47,324 nt of DNA. It comes from Lachnospiraceae bacterium. Its GTDB lineage: Bacteria; Bacillota; Clostridia; Lachnospirales; Lachnospiraceae. The position numbers were made by a program, and so were the translations under genes. Numbering within the stretch: the first letter of the stretch is position 1; every line of letters starts with the position of its first letter. The stretch covers positions 1 to 47,324 of the forward strand of contig JALELZ010000019.1 of NCBI GenBank assembly GCA_022768465.1. The letters are read 5' to 3'. Below the pieces are notes generated by a model that had not been told where the DNA came from, ran no database searches, and saw only the letters and a program-made list of their open reading frames with translations. Below, piece after piece: positions 22,934-31,828 of the stretch.

Positions 22934-24292
22934 ATGAACGAACAAGGCTATCCATTAATAAGTGTTATAATACCGGCATACAATTCGGGAGCCACAGTTA
23001 CAAGGGCTGTGGAGTCTGTGCTTTCTCAGAGCTATCCGGAGATCGAGGTGATAGTCATTGATGACGGCTCAAGCGATGACACCTCGGATAAGGTCAGGGT
23101 AATAGCTGAAAATGATAAAAGAGTCAGACTGATTATCAAACCGAACGGAGGGGTTTCGGCTGCAAGAAATGACGGTATAATGGCGGCTCAGGGAGACTGG
23201 TTTGTGACTCTTGATGCCGATGATTATATCGACAAAGAAATGCTTGAGGCACTTTATGAGGCGGCGGAACGTACTGAAGCTGATACGGTGATGTGCGGCT
23301 TTCGAATGGTGTTTGATGACGGTAAAAAAACCGTTTTCAAGGTTGAAGACGATTATACAGACGACAGCGACACGTTCCTCGACAATATGCTGACCGATCT
23401 TTATGATCTTCATATGATAAGTACTCATTCAAATCAGCTGTACAATACCGCCATAGTCAAGAAAAACAGGATCTTTTATAATGAAAAGCTCGCTGTAAAT
23501 GAAGACATAGACTATGTACTGAGATATTTAAAGTACTGCAAAACCATTGGTGTCATAAAGGGTGCATTTCTTAACTATGTTCAGCATGGCTATGGAGAAA
23601 GTCTGATAACCACCTTTCAGACCTATGGTGTCGCAAGCTCACTTTTAGTATTGAGAGACTGCAATGAACTGCTGTTGGGCATTAAGGCCTCAGATGAGAC
23701 CTTTGATGAAATGAACAACAGACTGTTTCTTCATATATGCTCGTTCCTGGGATTAATGTATTACAGGAGTGGCTACAGTGACGAAAGAAAGCTTGCCGAG
23801 ATAAAAGAGCTGTGCGAAAAGGAAGAGTTCGAAGATCTTTTGGAAGATCTAAGGCCGAAGGGTGTTAAGGCAGTCACTGCGGCATGGCTTCTTAAAAACG
23901 GAATGTATGAGTCGTATCATAAGCTCTGCATGAAGCTTTACAGCTCACAAAAAATGGTGGTGACCGGCGGCAATGAGATAGCTACGACCCCGGACGAGCC
24001 TTACAGGATGCTTGGGATATATTCAAATATCAATCCGGAGCATGAGGAAGCAAAAGCTGAGTATGTGAAAACTGAGAAATCCGAAAGAACAGAAGCTGAT
24101 ATGCCGAATGAGGCTATAGACACTGACTTTATCATGCAGGCACTTGAAAAAAGTGCGGATGAAAGCGCGGCACATTCAGGACATCAGGAAAAGAAGAGAC
24201 CAAAGGAGCCGAAAAAGGATCCGGGAAGCACTCAGGTAACACTTGAGGATATTCTTAAGGTCAGAGAAATTCTTAACGAAGAAAATCGTTAG
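22934..24292 (+). CDS. Glycosyltransferase family 2 with long charged C-terminal tail
   Basis: Residues 1-225 are a canonical GT2 domain: ISVIIPAYNSGATVTRAVESV, VIDDGSSDDT, NGGVSAARNDGI and TLDADDYID with the DxD. A helical region follows to about residue 335. The last 115 residues are rich in Glu and Lys, lack hydrophobic core residues and look disordered, ending in a short amphipathic helix (VTLEDILKVREIL). That tail is not part of the GT2 family and could be a protein-binding region. 452 aa in all. It begins 4 bp after the previous gene and closes the polysaccharide operon. Confidence 0.85.
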   Translation: MNEQGYPLISVIIPAYNSGATVTRAVESVLSQSYPEIEVIVIDDGSSDDTSDKVRVIAENDKRVRLIIKPNGGVSAARNDGIMAAQGDWFVTLDADDYIDKEMLEALYEAAERTEADTVMCGFRMVFDDGKKTVFKVEDDYTDDSDTFLDNMLTDLYDLHMISTHSNQLYNTAIVKKNRIFYNEKLAVNEDIDYVLRYLKYCKTIGVIKGAFLNYVQHGYGESLITTFQTYGVASSLLVLRDCNELLLGIKASDETFDEMNNRLFLHICSFLGLMYYRSGYSDERKLAEIKELCEKEEFEDLLEDLRPKGVKAVTAAWLLKNGMYESYHKLCMKLYSSQKMVVTGGNEIATTPDEPYRMLGIYSNINPEHEEAKAEYVKTEKSERTEADMPNEAIDTDFIMQALEKSADESAAHSGHQEKKRPKEPKKDPGSTQVTLEDILKVREILNEENR

Positions 24293-24432
24293 AATTTGGC
24301 GATAAAAACTTTAATTATGCTTAAGAGAATATTCAGACACTAATTTAAAGCATGTGATATAGTATGTAATGTCAAAAGAAATTAATTATGAATGACATTT
24401 ACATATGATTCGATAACATTAGGAGGTAACTT

Positions 24433-25446
24433 ATGAAGAAGAGTTTAAAGGCACTTGCACTTATCGCTGCTGCCGGTGCATTAACATTTGGAAGCGCTTT
24501 CACAGCATCAGCTGCATCTGTAGAAAACGGTCAGTGGTGTGATGAAGGAAGCAACGGCTGGTGGTACAAGCTTAATGCTGACGGCTCAAAGTTCCTTGCA
24601 AATACATGGTATTGGATAAAGGATGCCGACGGAGTAACAAGATGCTATTACTTCAACTATAACGGATGGCTTCAGACCAACACAACCATTGACGGCAACA
24701 AGATCGATGCCAACGGACGCTGGGTAGTTGACGGAAAGGTTCAGGAGGCTGATTCTTCAAAGGACTACGCTACCTGCGTTGATTTCGCAAAGATCGCAGC
24801 AGAGAAGGCTCAGAAGGCTGCAAACAACACAGCTCCTGCTAATAACACAGCACCGGCTGCTAATTCAACAGCTAACGCAACTGTATCAAAGAACAGCACA
24901 AAGAAGGCATATAAGTCAAAGGGAGGCGGAGATAACCCATCAGCAGGTACCTTTAATCAGGCTTACGGAAGCTCAAGCCTTTCAGGAAGCACAGCCGTTA
25001 ACTCATGGTCAAACTTCAAGATTACATTGACAGTAGCACCTACTATCCTCAATGACGGAGCAGGTACTGACTGGTATTATGAGTCTGAGTCAGGAAGCAT
25101 CAGCAGCTCATACAGAAGGATTGATGAATTCACTGCAGGCAACACAACACTTGAAGGCTTCATCAATGGTTATACCAACTCAGCAAAGGGCTTTGCAAAG
25201 TATAAGGTTACAAAGAAGGCAAAGGCAAGCGCAAGCAACAAATACAAGATCGAGAATCTTGGCGCAAAGACCTTCGGCAACATAACATTTACAGCACTCA
25301 GAAGAGAGCTTCCTGATCCAACAGGAACAAAGTATGACTATGCTTATCTTAGAGTCGTTGACGGAACAGGCTATGTTCAGGTTATTGAGATAACAGGCGG
25401 AGCTACATACGAGTCAGCACTTGCAACAATTTCAACAGCTAACTGA
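24433..25446 (+). CDS. Secreted protein with N-terminal choline-binding-type repeats
   Basis: Signal peptide (KKSLKALALIAAAGAL, cleavage near ASAAS). Residues about 30-105 hold aromatic wall-binding repeats (GWWYKLNADGSKF, CYYFNYNGWLQ, NGRWVVDGKVQ). An Ala/Asn/Thr linker follows (about 125-160). The last 170 residues form an unrecognised Gly/Thr/Ser-rich domain with many short strands and no cysteines or evident active site. AGGAGG lies 7 bp before the ATG. It has its own leader and a terminator. Codon use matches the other wall-repeat protein at 9966, i.e. a highly expressed pattern. Role unknown; surface display is likely. Confidence 0.78.
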   Translation: MKKSLKALALIAAAGALTFGSAFTASAASVENGQWCDEGSNGWWYKLNADGSKFLANTWYWIKDADGVTRCYYFNYNGWLQTNTTIDGNKIDANGRWVVDGKVQEADSSKDYATCVDFAKIAAEKAQKAANNTAPANNTAPAANSTANATVSKNSTKKAYKSKGGGDNPSAGTFNQAYGSSSLSGSTAVNSWSNFKITLTVAPTILNDGAGTDWYYESESGSISSSYRRIDEFTAGNTTLEGFINGYTNSAKGFAKYKVTKKAKASASNKYKIENLGAKTFGNITFTALRRELPDPTGTKYDYAYLRVVDGTGYVQVIEITGGATYESALATISTAN

Positions 25447-25497
25447 TAAATATCCATAAGGTTTCATACTTTCAAATATTATATTACATCTTTTTAG

Positions 25498-25536
25498 AAG
25501 GGACTGTCGTGAAAACGGCAGTTCTTTCTGTTTTTG
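25498..25536 (+). terminator. Terminator of the wall-repeat gene
   Basis: GGACTGTCG (25501-25509) pairs with CGGCAGTTC (25516-25524) around TGAAAA, extended by AAG/TTT pairs, then TTTCTGTTTTTG. Confidence 0.85.
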
Positions 25537-25587
25537 TGCAGGCATCGGGTTGATACACACAAAAATAAACACAATACAATATTTTTG

Positions 25588-25616
25588 TTGACGAATAGCG
25601 AATCTTCTTATATTAT
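25588..25616 (+). promoter_or_regulatory. Sigma-A promoter of the EamA transporter gene
   Basis: TTGACG at 25588-25593, a 17-bp spacer and TATTAT at 25611-25616, 43 bp before the start codon; AGGAAGG is the ribosome binding site. Confidence 0.75.
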
Positions 25617-25658
25617 TTTTAAGGCAAAAAAACCAAAAAATTAGGAAGGATCTACAAA

Positions 25659-26564
25659 ATGAACTGGTTTATTTTATCACTTATCGCTATTTTGTTCTGG
25701 TCAGGCTCTGACTTTTTCTCAAAGTTAGGTTCCCCTGCAGAGGATAAAAACAGCCACCTTAAGATGACTATTGTTGTCGGTGTTGTAATGGGTATCCATG
25801 CATTCTACATGATGACAGCAGGAGGCGTAAGTGTTACACTCAATGACATTATTCTGTATCTGCCTGCAAGTATCTGCTACATCGTATCTATGGCAGTAGG
25901 TTATGCCGGTCTCAGATATATAGAGCTTTCGATCTCATCACCTGTATGCAACTCCTCAGGTGCAGTTGCAGCTATCCTTTGTGCGATAGTATTAGGACAG
26001 AGAATGGATTCCATACAGCTTGTCGGAGTCGTTCTTGTAACACTCGGAGTAGTAGGACTTGAGGCTGTAGACATCAAGCTTGATAAAAGATTTGCTGAAA
26101 AAAATAACTATGTTAATTCAATGAAGGCTATCATTTATCCGCTTATCTACTGTGCAATCGACGGTCTCGGAACCTTTGCGGATGCATGGCTTTTGGGAAG
26201 CTACATAGAGGAAGATCCTGCAAATGTTGCATATGAGCTTACATTCCTCTTCACAGCAGTAATAGCACTTATATACCTTGTGAAGGTCAAGAAGGAATTT
26301 TTCTGGAAAGAATCTCCGAAGGAGCTTATGCACCTTGAGCTTCCGAAGCTCCTTGCAGCTGTAGTTGAGACTGCAGGACAGTATGCATATGTATTTGCTC
26401 TTTCAGCAAACGCTATACTTTCAGCACCACTTATTTCAGCATACTGCGTAGTATCAATGATATGGAGCCATATCTTCTTAAAGGAAAGACTTACTATAGG
26501 AAAATATATCATGATTGCTGTCACTGTTGCCGGAATCATAGTATTAGGCATGGGAGATGCCTGA
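25659..26564 (+). CDS. EamA/DMT-superfamily transporter
   Basis: 301-aa integral membrane protein with about ten membrane segments in two EamA halves (about 1-140 and 155-300). The first half ends LVGVVLVTLGVVGLEAVDIKL and the second ends TIGKYIMIAVTVAGIIVLGMGDA, the typical symmetric pattern. Substrate cannot be read from sequence; relatives export amino acids, sugars or metabolites. Monocistronic, with its own promoter and a downstream hairpin. Confidence 0.82.
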   Translation: MNWFILSLIAILFWSGSDFFSKLGSPAEDKNSHLKMTIVVGVVMGIHAFYMMTAGGVSVTLNDIILYLPASICYIVSMAVGYAGLRYIELSISSPVCNSSGAVAAILCAIVLGQRMDSIQLVGVVLVTLGVVGLEAVDIKLDKRFAEKNNYVNSMKAIIYPLIYCAIDGLGTFADAWLLGSYIEEDPANVAYELTFLFTAVIALIYLVKVKKEFFWKESPKELMHLELPKLLAAVVETAGQYAYVFALSANAILSAPLISAYCVVSMIWSHIFLKERLTIGKYIMIAVTVAGIIVLGMGDA

Positions 26565-26593
26565 TCGATCACGATATTAAAGTAAATCAAGAT

Positions 26594-26681
26594 ATAGCTA
26601 AGCACACCGCTTTAATATTTAATCGTTACATAATTAATCGTGACATAACTAAGCATGGCATAGATCAGCACATAGCTAAGC
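26594..26681. repeat. Degenerate short tandem repeats downstream of the EamA gene
   Basis: Variants of the decamer ATAGCTAAGC occur at 26594, 26630, 26645, 26660 and 26672 (ATAATTAATC, ATAACTAAGC, ATAGATCAGC and two exact copies). Three successive units have a 15-bp period. All lie in the same orientation in the 210-bp gap before secDF. A frame covering them (from 26462) is judged spurious. Confidence 0.5.
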
Positions 26682-26691
26682 CGTTGCAATC

Positions 26692-26732
26692 AATAGCACA
26701 TAACATTGAAATGCTCAGTGTTATGTGCTATT
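26692..26732. terminator. 14-bp perfect hairpin before secDF
   Basis: AATAGCACATAACA (26692-26705) and TGTTATGTGCTATT (26719-26732) are exact inverted arms with a 13-nt loop. The following ATTATTCGG is only moderately T-rich. Likely terminator of the EamA gene, possibly read both ways. Confidence 0.65.
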
Positions 26733-26774
26733 ATTATTCGGTTAAAGTCTATTTTTAGTAAGGCAGGTAATTAT

Positions 26775-29006
26775 ATGAAAGAACAGAGTAAGGGAGCTTC
26801 CGCTCTCAAGCTGATACTCATCCTGCTTGCAACTGTCGGATTCTGTTTCGGCGGCTACAAGTATGCGAAGGATATCAAACTGGGACTCGATCTTGCCGGT
26901 GGTGTCAGCATCACCTATGAGGCAAGCGAGGAGAATCCGTCAGATACAGATATGGCGGACACTATATACAAGCTTCAGAAGAGAGCTGAGGGCTATTCTT
27001 CAGAGGCAAGCGTATATCAGGAGGGCTCAAACCGTATCAATATCGATATTCCGGGCGTTTCTGATGCCAACGCAATTCTTGAAGAGCTCGGTAAGCCGGG
27101 ATCACTTTTATTCTGTACCTTTAATTACGGAGATGACGGCGTGCCTACAGGTATAGCTGAAACCGTAGTAGAAGGTAAGGATATCAAGTCAGCAGGCGTT
27201 GCACAGAGAAAGGGAGAGGCAGGTTCAGCCGACTCCTACGAGGTAAATGTCTCATTTACTGATGAGGGTGCAAAGAAGTTCGCTGATGCAACAGCTGCCA
27301 ATATCGGCAAGCAGATAGCTATCATCTATGACGGAGAGCTTATCTCTTACCCTACAGTTCAGCAGGCTATCACAGGCGGAAACTGCTCTATCAGCGGTAA
27401 TTTCAGTGTTGATGAAGCCAATAACCTTGCACAGACTATACGTCTCGGAGCACTTAAGCTTGAGCTTACAGAGATCCGTTCAAACGTAGTAGGTGCAAGA
27501 CTCGGACAGCAGGCAATATCTACATCTCTTAAGGCAGGTGCAGTAGGCTTTGGTATTGTTATCATTATCATGCTTGTACTGTACAGAGTTGCCGGACTTG
27601 CTGCATCGATCGCATTGGTTATGTATACAGGTCTTATCACGATACTGCTCAATGCATTCGAGATAACACTTACACTTCCGGGTATTGCCGGTATCATACT
27701 TTCAATAGGTATGGCCGTTGATGCCAATGTCATCATATTTACACGTATCAAGGAAGAGATCGGCGTTAAGCGTGATGTCGGAGAGTCCATACATGCAGGC
27801 TTCAACAAGGCACTTTCAGCTATCGTGGACGGCAACGTTACAACGGTAATTGCTGCAGTTGTACTTTACTATCTCGGTTCAGGTACTGTTAAGGGCTTTG
27901 CTCAGACACTTGCTCTCGGTATCATCTTATCGATGATCACAGCATTGTTCATTACAAGATGGCTTCTCAATGCATTCTATTTCCTCGGAGCAAATAAGGC
28001 GTCAATGTACGGCTCAAAGCCTCCTGTAGAAAAGTCAAAGTCTTTTGTAAAGAACAGCAAGTTCTGCTTCATACTTTCCATAGCAATCATAGTAGCAGGG
28101 TTTGCATTTATGGGCATTAATAAGTCAGGCACCGGAGATGCACTTAACTACGGACTTGATTTCAAGGGCGGTACATCTACCAATGTAACCTTCAACGAGG
28201 ATCTTTCACTTGATTACCTTTCATCTGACGTTGCCCCTGTCGTTACAAAGGCAACAGGAGATAATAACCCTCAGATTTCTAAGGTAGCCGGCACAAATGA
28301 AGTACTTATTCGTACTACAGAGCTTGATCTTGATCAGCGTGAGGCTATGAATGAGGCACTTAAGGACAGCTTCGGAGTGGATACAGAGAAGATCACGGCT
28401 GAGAATATCTCAGGAAGCGTATCCAATGAAATGAAGACAGATGCCATTAAGGCAGTGTGCATTGCAGCAGTTCTTATGCTTCTTTACATCTGGATCAGAT
28501 TCAAGAACATATACTTTGCATCCTCGGCAGTGCTTGCACTCTTACACGATGTTCTTGTAGTGCTTACATGCTATGCGGCATTTAAGTGGTCAGTAGGTTC
28601 GACCTTTATCGCCTGCATGCTGACTATCGTAGGTTATTCTATAAATGCTACCATAGTTATTTTCGACAGAATACGTGAAAATCTTAAGCTGAAGGACGGC
28701 ATGGCCGTAAGTGATATAGTGGATCTTTCTGTAACAGAGACACTTTCACGAAGCCTGTTCACATCACTTACAACCTTTGTAATGGTTCTTTGCCTCTACA
28801 TCATGGGTGTTTCATCCATCAGAGAGTTTGCACTTCCTCTTATGGTTGGTATCGTTTGCGGTGCTTATTCATCTGTATGTGTAACAGGTCCGCTCTGGAA
28901 CCTTATGAATGCACATAAGGATAAGAAGAAGGCTGATGCTATAGCCAAGGAAAAGGCAGAGGCATTAGAGAAAAAGAAGGCAAAAAGAGCCGCTAAGAAC
29001 AGCTGA
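26775..29006 (+). CDS. secDF: SecD-SecF fusion, protein translocase accessory subunit
   Basis: 743-aa membrane protein that uses ion flow to pull exported proteins through SecYEG. SecD half: first membrane segment at about 10-28, then KLGLDLAGGVSITYEA, a periplasmic-type P1 domain, and six-helix SecD region with GIAGIILSIGMAVDANVIIFTRI (about 320). SecF half: LNYGLDFKGGTSTNVTF (about residue 456) and a second set of helices with GYSINATIVIFDRIREN. The tail is Lys/Ala-rich. ATG 26775 is chosen because AAGG-AGGT precedes it and homology starts there. The fused form is usual in clostridia and bacilli. Its stop overlaps tgt (TGATG). Confidence 0.94.
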   Translation: MKEQSKGASALKLILILLATVGFCFGGYKYAKDIKLGLDLAGGVSITYEASEENPSDTDMADTIYKLQKRAEGYSSEASVYQEGSNRINIDIPGVSDANAILEELGKPGSLLFCTFNYGDDGVPTGIAETVVEGKDIKSAGVAQRKGEAGSADSYEVNVSFTDEGAKKFADATAANIGKQIAIIYDGELISYPTVQQAITGGNCSISGNFSVDEANNLAQTIRLGALKLELTEIRSNVVGARLGQQAISTSLKAGAVGFGIVIIIMLVLYRVAGLAASIALVMYTGLITILLNAFEITLTLPGIAGIILSIGMAVDANVIIFTRIKEEIGVKRDVGESIHAGFNKALSAIVDGNVTTVIAAVVLYYLGSGTVKGFAQTLALGIILSMITALFITRWLLNAFYFLGANKASMYGSKPPVEKSKSFVKNSKFCFILSIAIIVAGFAFMGINKSGTGDALNYGLDFKGGTSTNVTFNEDLSLDYLSSDVAPVVTKATGDNNPQISKVAGTNEVLIRTTELDLDQREAMNEALKDSFGVDTEKITAENISGSVSNEMKTDAIKAVCIAAVLMLLYIWIRFKNIYFASSAVLALLHDVLVVLTCYAAFKWSVGSTFIACMLTIVGYSINATIVIFDRIRENLKLKDGMAVSDIVDLSVTETLSRSLFTSLTTFVMVLCLYIMGVSSIREFALPLMVGIVCGAYSSVCVTGPLWNLMNAHKDKKKADAIAKEKAEALEKKKAKRAAKNS

Positions 29007-30142
29007 TGAAATACGAAATCGTTGCCGAAAACGGCAAAGCAAAATCCGCACATATGGAGACAGTGCACGGCACTATAGAGACACCGGTCTTTATGAATGT
29101 CGGCACTGTCGGTGCCATTAAAGGCGCCGTATCGACAGCAGACCTAAAGGAGATAGGCTGTCAGGTAGAGCTTTCCAACACCTATCATCTGCATGTGCGT
29201 ACCGGTGACAAGCTAATTAAGGAATTCGGCGGTTTAAGAGAATTTATGCACTGGGACAGACCTGTGCTTACAGACAGCGGCGGATTTCAGGTATTTTCAC
29301 TGGCATCGCTTCGTAAGATAAAGGAAGAGGGAGTAAGCTTTAATTCTCATATCGACGGACACCGAATATTTATGGGTCCGGAAGAGAGCATGCAGATACA
29401 GTCTAATCTTGGTTCTACCATAGCTATGGCTTTTGATGAATGTCCTCCGGCATTAGCTGACAGGAAATACATCGAAAAAAGTGTAGCAAGAACCGAAAGA
29501 TGGCTCATGCGCTGCAAGACAGAGATGACAAGACTCAACGAGCAGCCTGATACAGTTAATAAGGAACAGCTCCTTTTCGGAATCAACCAGGGCGGTATTC
29601 TTAATGATGTAAGAACAGCCAATGCCGACAGGATCTCAGAGCTTGACCTTGACGGTTATGCGGTAGGAGGACTTGCGGTAGGAGAGACACATGAGCAGAT
29701 GTACGATGTACTGGATGCTGTAGTGCCTCATCTTCCTAAGAATAAGCCGACATACCTCATGGGGGTCGGAACACCGCTCAATATCATTGAGGGCGTAGCA
29801 AGAGGTATAGACTTCTTCGACTGTGTATATCCGAGCAGAAACGGACGTCACGGTCATGTTTATACCAAGATGGGAAAGCTCAACATGTTCAACAAGAAGT
29901 ATGAGCTTGACCACAAGCCTATAGAGGAAGGGTGTCAGTGTCCTGCCTGCAGAGATTTCAGCAGAGCGTATATCAGACATCTTTTAAAGGCCGGCGAAAT
30001 GCTCGGCATGAGGCTCTGCACGCTTCACAATCTGTATTTCTATAATCATCTTATGGAAGATATCAGAGCATCAATAAGAGAAGGTCGTTTTGAACAGTTC
30101 AGAAAAGAAATGACAGAGTCCATGACACAGGGCTCAGTATAA
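29006..30142 (+). CDS. tgt: Queuine/preQ1 tRNA-ribosyltransferase
   Basis: Exchanges the wobble guanine of GUN-anticodon tRNAs for preQ1. 378 aa. LSNTYHLHVRTG, the catalytic DSGGFQVFSL (about residue 89) and GINQGGILNDVR are active-site motifs. The second Asp is in RGIDFFDCVYPSRNGRHG. The zinc site is CQCPACRDFSRAYIRHL with a downstream His (about 310-340). It is translationally coupled to secDF and followed after 14 bp by yajC. queA is not adjacent. Confidence 0.95.
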   Translation: MKYEIVAENGKAKSAHMETVHGTIETPVFMNVGTVGAIKGAVSTADLKEIGCQVELSNTYHLHVRTGDKLIKEFGGLREFMHWDRPVLTDSGGFQVFSLASLRKIKEEGVSFNSHIDGHRIFMGPEESMQIQSNLGSTIAMAFDECPPALADRKYIEKSVARTERWLMRCKTEMTRLNEQPDTVNKEQLLFGINQGGILNDVRTANADRISELDLDGYAVGGLAVGETHEQMYDVLDAVVPHLPKNKPTYLMGVGTPLNIIEGVARGIDFFDCVYPSRNGRHGHVYTKMGKLNMFNKKYELDHKPIEEGCQCPACRDFSRAYIRHLLKAGEMLGMRLCTLHNLYFYNHLMEDIRASIREGRFEQFRKEMTESMTQGSV

Positions 30143-30156
30143 TAAGGAGGAAAATA

Positions 30157-30483
30157 ATGCAGTCAAACACATTTTTATTTATTTACCTTGCAGTTATCGT
30201 AGTAGTTATGATACTTGTTACCGTAATTCCTGCAAAGAAGGAAAAGAAGAAGAGAGATGAGCTCATGTCAAGACTTGCGGTAGGCGATTACTGCTGCACA
30301 ACATCCGGCATGTACGGTAAGATCATCGATATTACAAGCGATATGGTAATCGTAGAGTTCGGCGGAAAGAACTGCCGTATTCCTATGCTTAAGGGTGCTA
30401 TTGCATCTGTTGAAAAAGCAAATGCCATCACATCAGGCGGCATCAGCGACGAGGCAAAGAGATCAGCCGAGGGAAATAAATAA
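30157..30483 (+). CDS. yajC: Preprotein translocase accessory subunit YajC
   Basis: 108 aa: one N-terminal membrane segment (about residues 5-24), then a basic KKEKKKRDELM helix and the beta-rich cytosolic domain with VGDYCCTTSGMYGKIIDI. YajC associates with SecDF and SecYEG (family knowledge), matching its operon. AAGGAGG lies 6 bp before the ATG. A terminator follows. Confidence 0.9.
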   Translation: MQSNTFLFIYLAVIVVVMILVTVIPAKKEKKKRDELMSRLAVGDYCCTTSGMYGKIIDITSDMVIVEFGGKNCRIPMLKGAIASVEKANAITSGGISDEAKRSAEGNK

Positions 30484-30494
30484 TAGATACAGTA

Positions 30495-30520
30495 AAGGGA
30501 GCCTCGTAAGAAGCTCCCTT
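30495..30520 (+). terminator. Terminator of secDF-tgt-yajC
   Basis: AAGGGAGC (30495-30502) pairs exactly with GCTCCCTT (30513-30520), loop CTCGTAAGAA; TATCTAT follows. Confidence 0.8.
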
Positions 30521-30656
30521 ATCTATAGTAGGATTTAAAAGGATAGTGCGAAATTTTCTTTCGTTGTCTTTACTATATCATTACCTATAGGAAAATGAAT
30601 GAAGAAAGATTGATTAAATTCTTATGAAATTCTTAAGTCCGAAGAAAGGAAATATT

Positions 30657-31733
30657 ATGGAAAAAAGAAACATCGCGGTAATATTCGGCGGACAGTCAAC
30701 AGAGCATGAGGTTTCATGCATGTCGGTCATAAATGTAGCTTCAAATATCGATACCGATGAGTGGAATGTTATCCTTATTGGTATTACCAAGGAAGGGCAC
30801 TGGGTGCTCGCAAATGATCTTGACAGCATAAAGGACGGAAGCTGGAGAGATTCTGAAACAACTGCTGAGATCAGTCCCGATGCGGTAAGAGGCTGTGTTA
30901 TGATCACGACTCCGGATGATAAGGTCATGGATGTTGAGCTTGATGTTATCTTCCCTGTGCTTCACGGAAAGTACGGAGAGGACGGAACCATTCAGGGACT
31001 TTTTGAGCTTGCAGGCATACCTTATGTAGGCTGCGGAGTTTTGTCATCGGCTGTGTGCATGGACAAATTCTATACCAAGATAATCGTTGAAAAGACGGGT
31101 ATCAGACAGGCTCGCTTTGCGGGAGTAAGACGTCAGGAATTAAAGACTGAGGCAGGTCTTAATGCAGCAATGGACAGAGTTGAGTCAGAAATAGCCTATC
31201 CGATATTCATAAAGCCAAGTCAGGCAGGTTCATCTGTAGGAGTTACCAAGGCAGAATCAAGGAAAGAGCTTGCAGAAGGTCTTAAAAAGGCTGCTGAGGT
31301 AGATTCAAAGATACTCTGCGAGGAATTTATAAAGGGCAGAGAGGTTGAGTGTGCCGTATTCGGTGGCGGAGATGATGAAATTGTGGCTGCAGGAGTAGGC
31401 GAGATACTGGCAGCTGCTGATTTCTATGACTATGATGCAAAATATAACAACCCTGATTCACAGACAGTGCTTGAGCCGGATCTTCCTGAGGAAACTATTG
31501 AGGCAATCAGAAGAGATGCAATAGAGATATTTAAGGCTGTGGACGGCTTCGGACTTTCAAGAGTGGATTTCTTTGTGGATGAAAACGGTCAGCCGGTATT
31601 TAATGAGATAAATACACTTCCAGGCTTTACAGCTATTTCCATGTATCCAATGCTTTGGGAAAAGCAGGGAATATCCAAAAAGGAGCTCGTTGCAAAGCTT
31701 ATAGAAAATGCATTAAAAAGAGAAGCGCACTGA
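30657..31733 (+). CDS. ddl: D-alanine--D-alanine ligase
   Basis: ATP-grasp ligase that makes the D-Ala-D-Ala end of the peptidoglycan stem. IAVIFGGQSTEHEVSCMSV at the N-terminus, KPSQAGSSVGVT (about residue 185), EEFIKGREVECAV, the omega-loop FYDYDAKY, and VDFFVDENGQPVFNEINTLPGFT. The Tyr in FYDYDAKY is the residue linked to D-Ala rather than D-Lac selectivity in this family (inference of vancomycin-susceptible precursors). ATG 30657 is preferred: AAGAAAGGA precedes it, while an ATG at 30624 has no homology. 358 aa, normal. Confidence 0.94.
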   Translation: MEKRNIAVIFGGQSTEHEVSCMSVINVASNIDTDEWNVILIGITKEGHWVLANDLDSIKDGSWRDSETTAEISPDAVRGCVMITTPDDKVMDVELDVIFPVLHGKYGEDGTIQGLFELAGIPYVGCGVLSSAVCMDKFYTKIIVEKTGIRQARFAGVRRQELKTEAGLNAAMDRVESEIAYPIFIKPSQAGSSVGVTKAESRKELAEGLKKAAEVDSKILCEEFIKGREVECAVFGGGDDEIVAAGVGEILAAADFYDYDAKYNNPDSQTVLEPDLPEETIEAIRRDAIEIFKAVDGFGLSRVDFFVDENGQPVFNEINTLPGFTAISMYPMLWEKQGISKKELVAKLIENALKREAH

Positions 31734-31828
31734 GCAAAAATTTTATAGGCAAAAGCATGTGCTCGGCTGTATAATTATCAGAACGAGCAATATATGTTTT
31801 TGATTGCGTAAATTCGGAGGTAACCAAC

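Noticed and set aside
26462-26758. 98-codon frame across the EamA 3' end and the intergenic repeats
   Set aside because: Starts inside the EamA gene in another frame, no binding site; its repeated Asp-Ile-x-Lys-His pattern comes from the DNA repeats.
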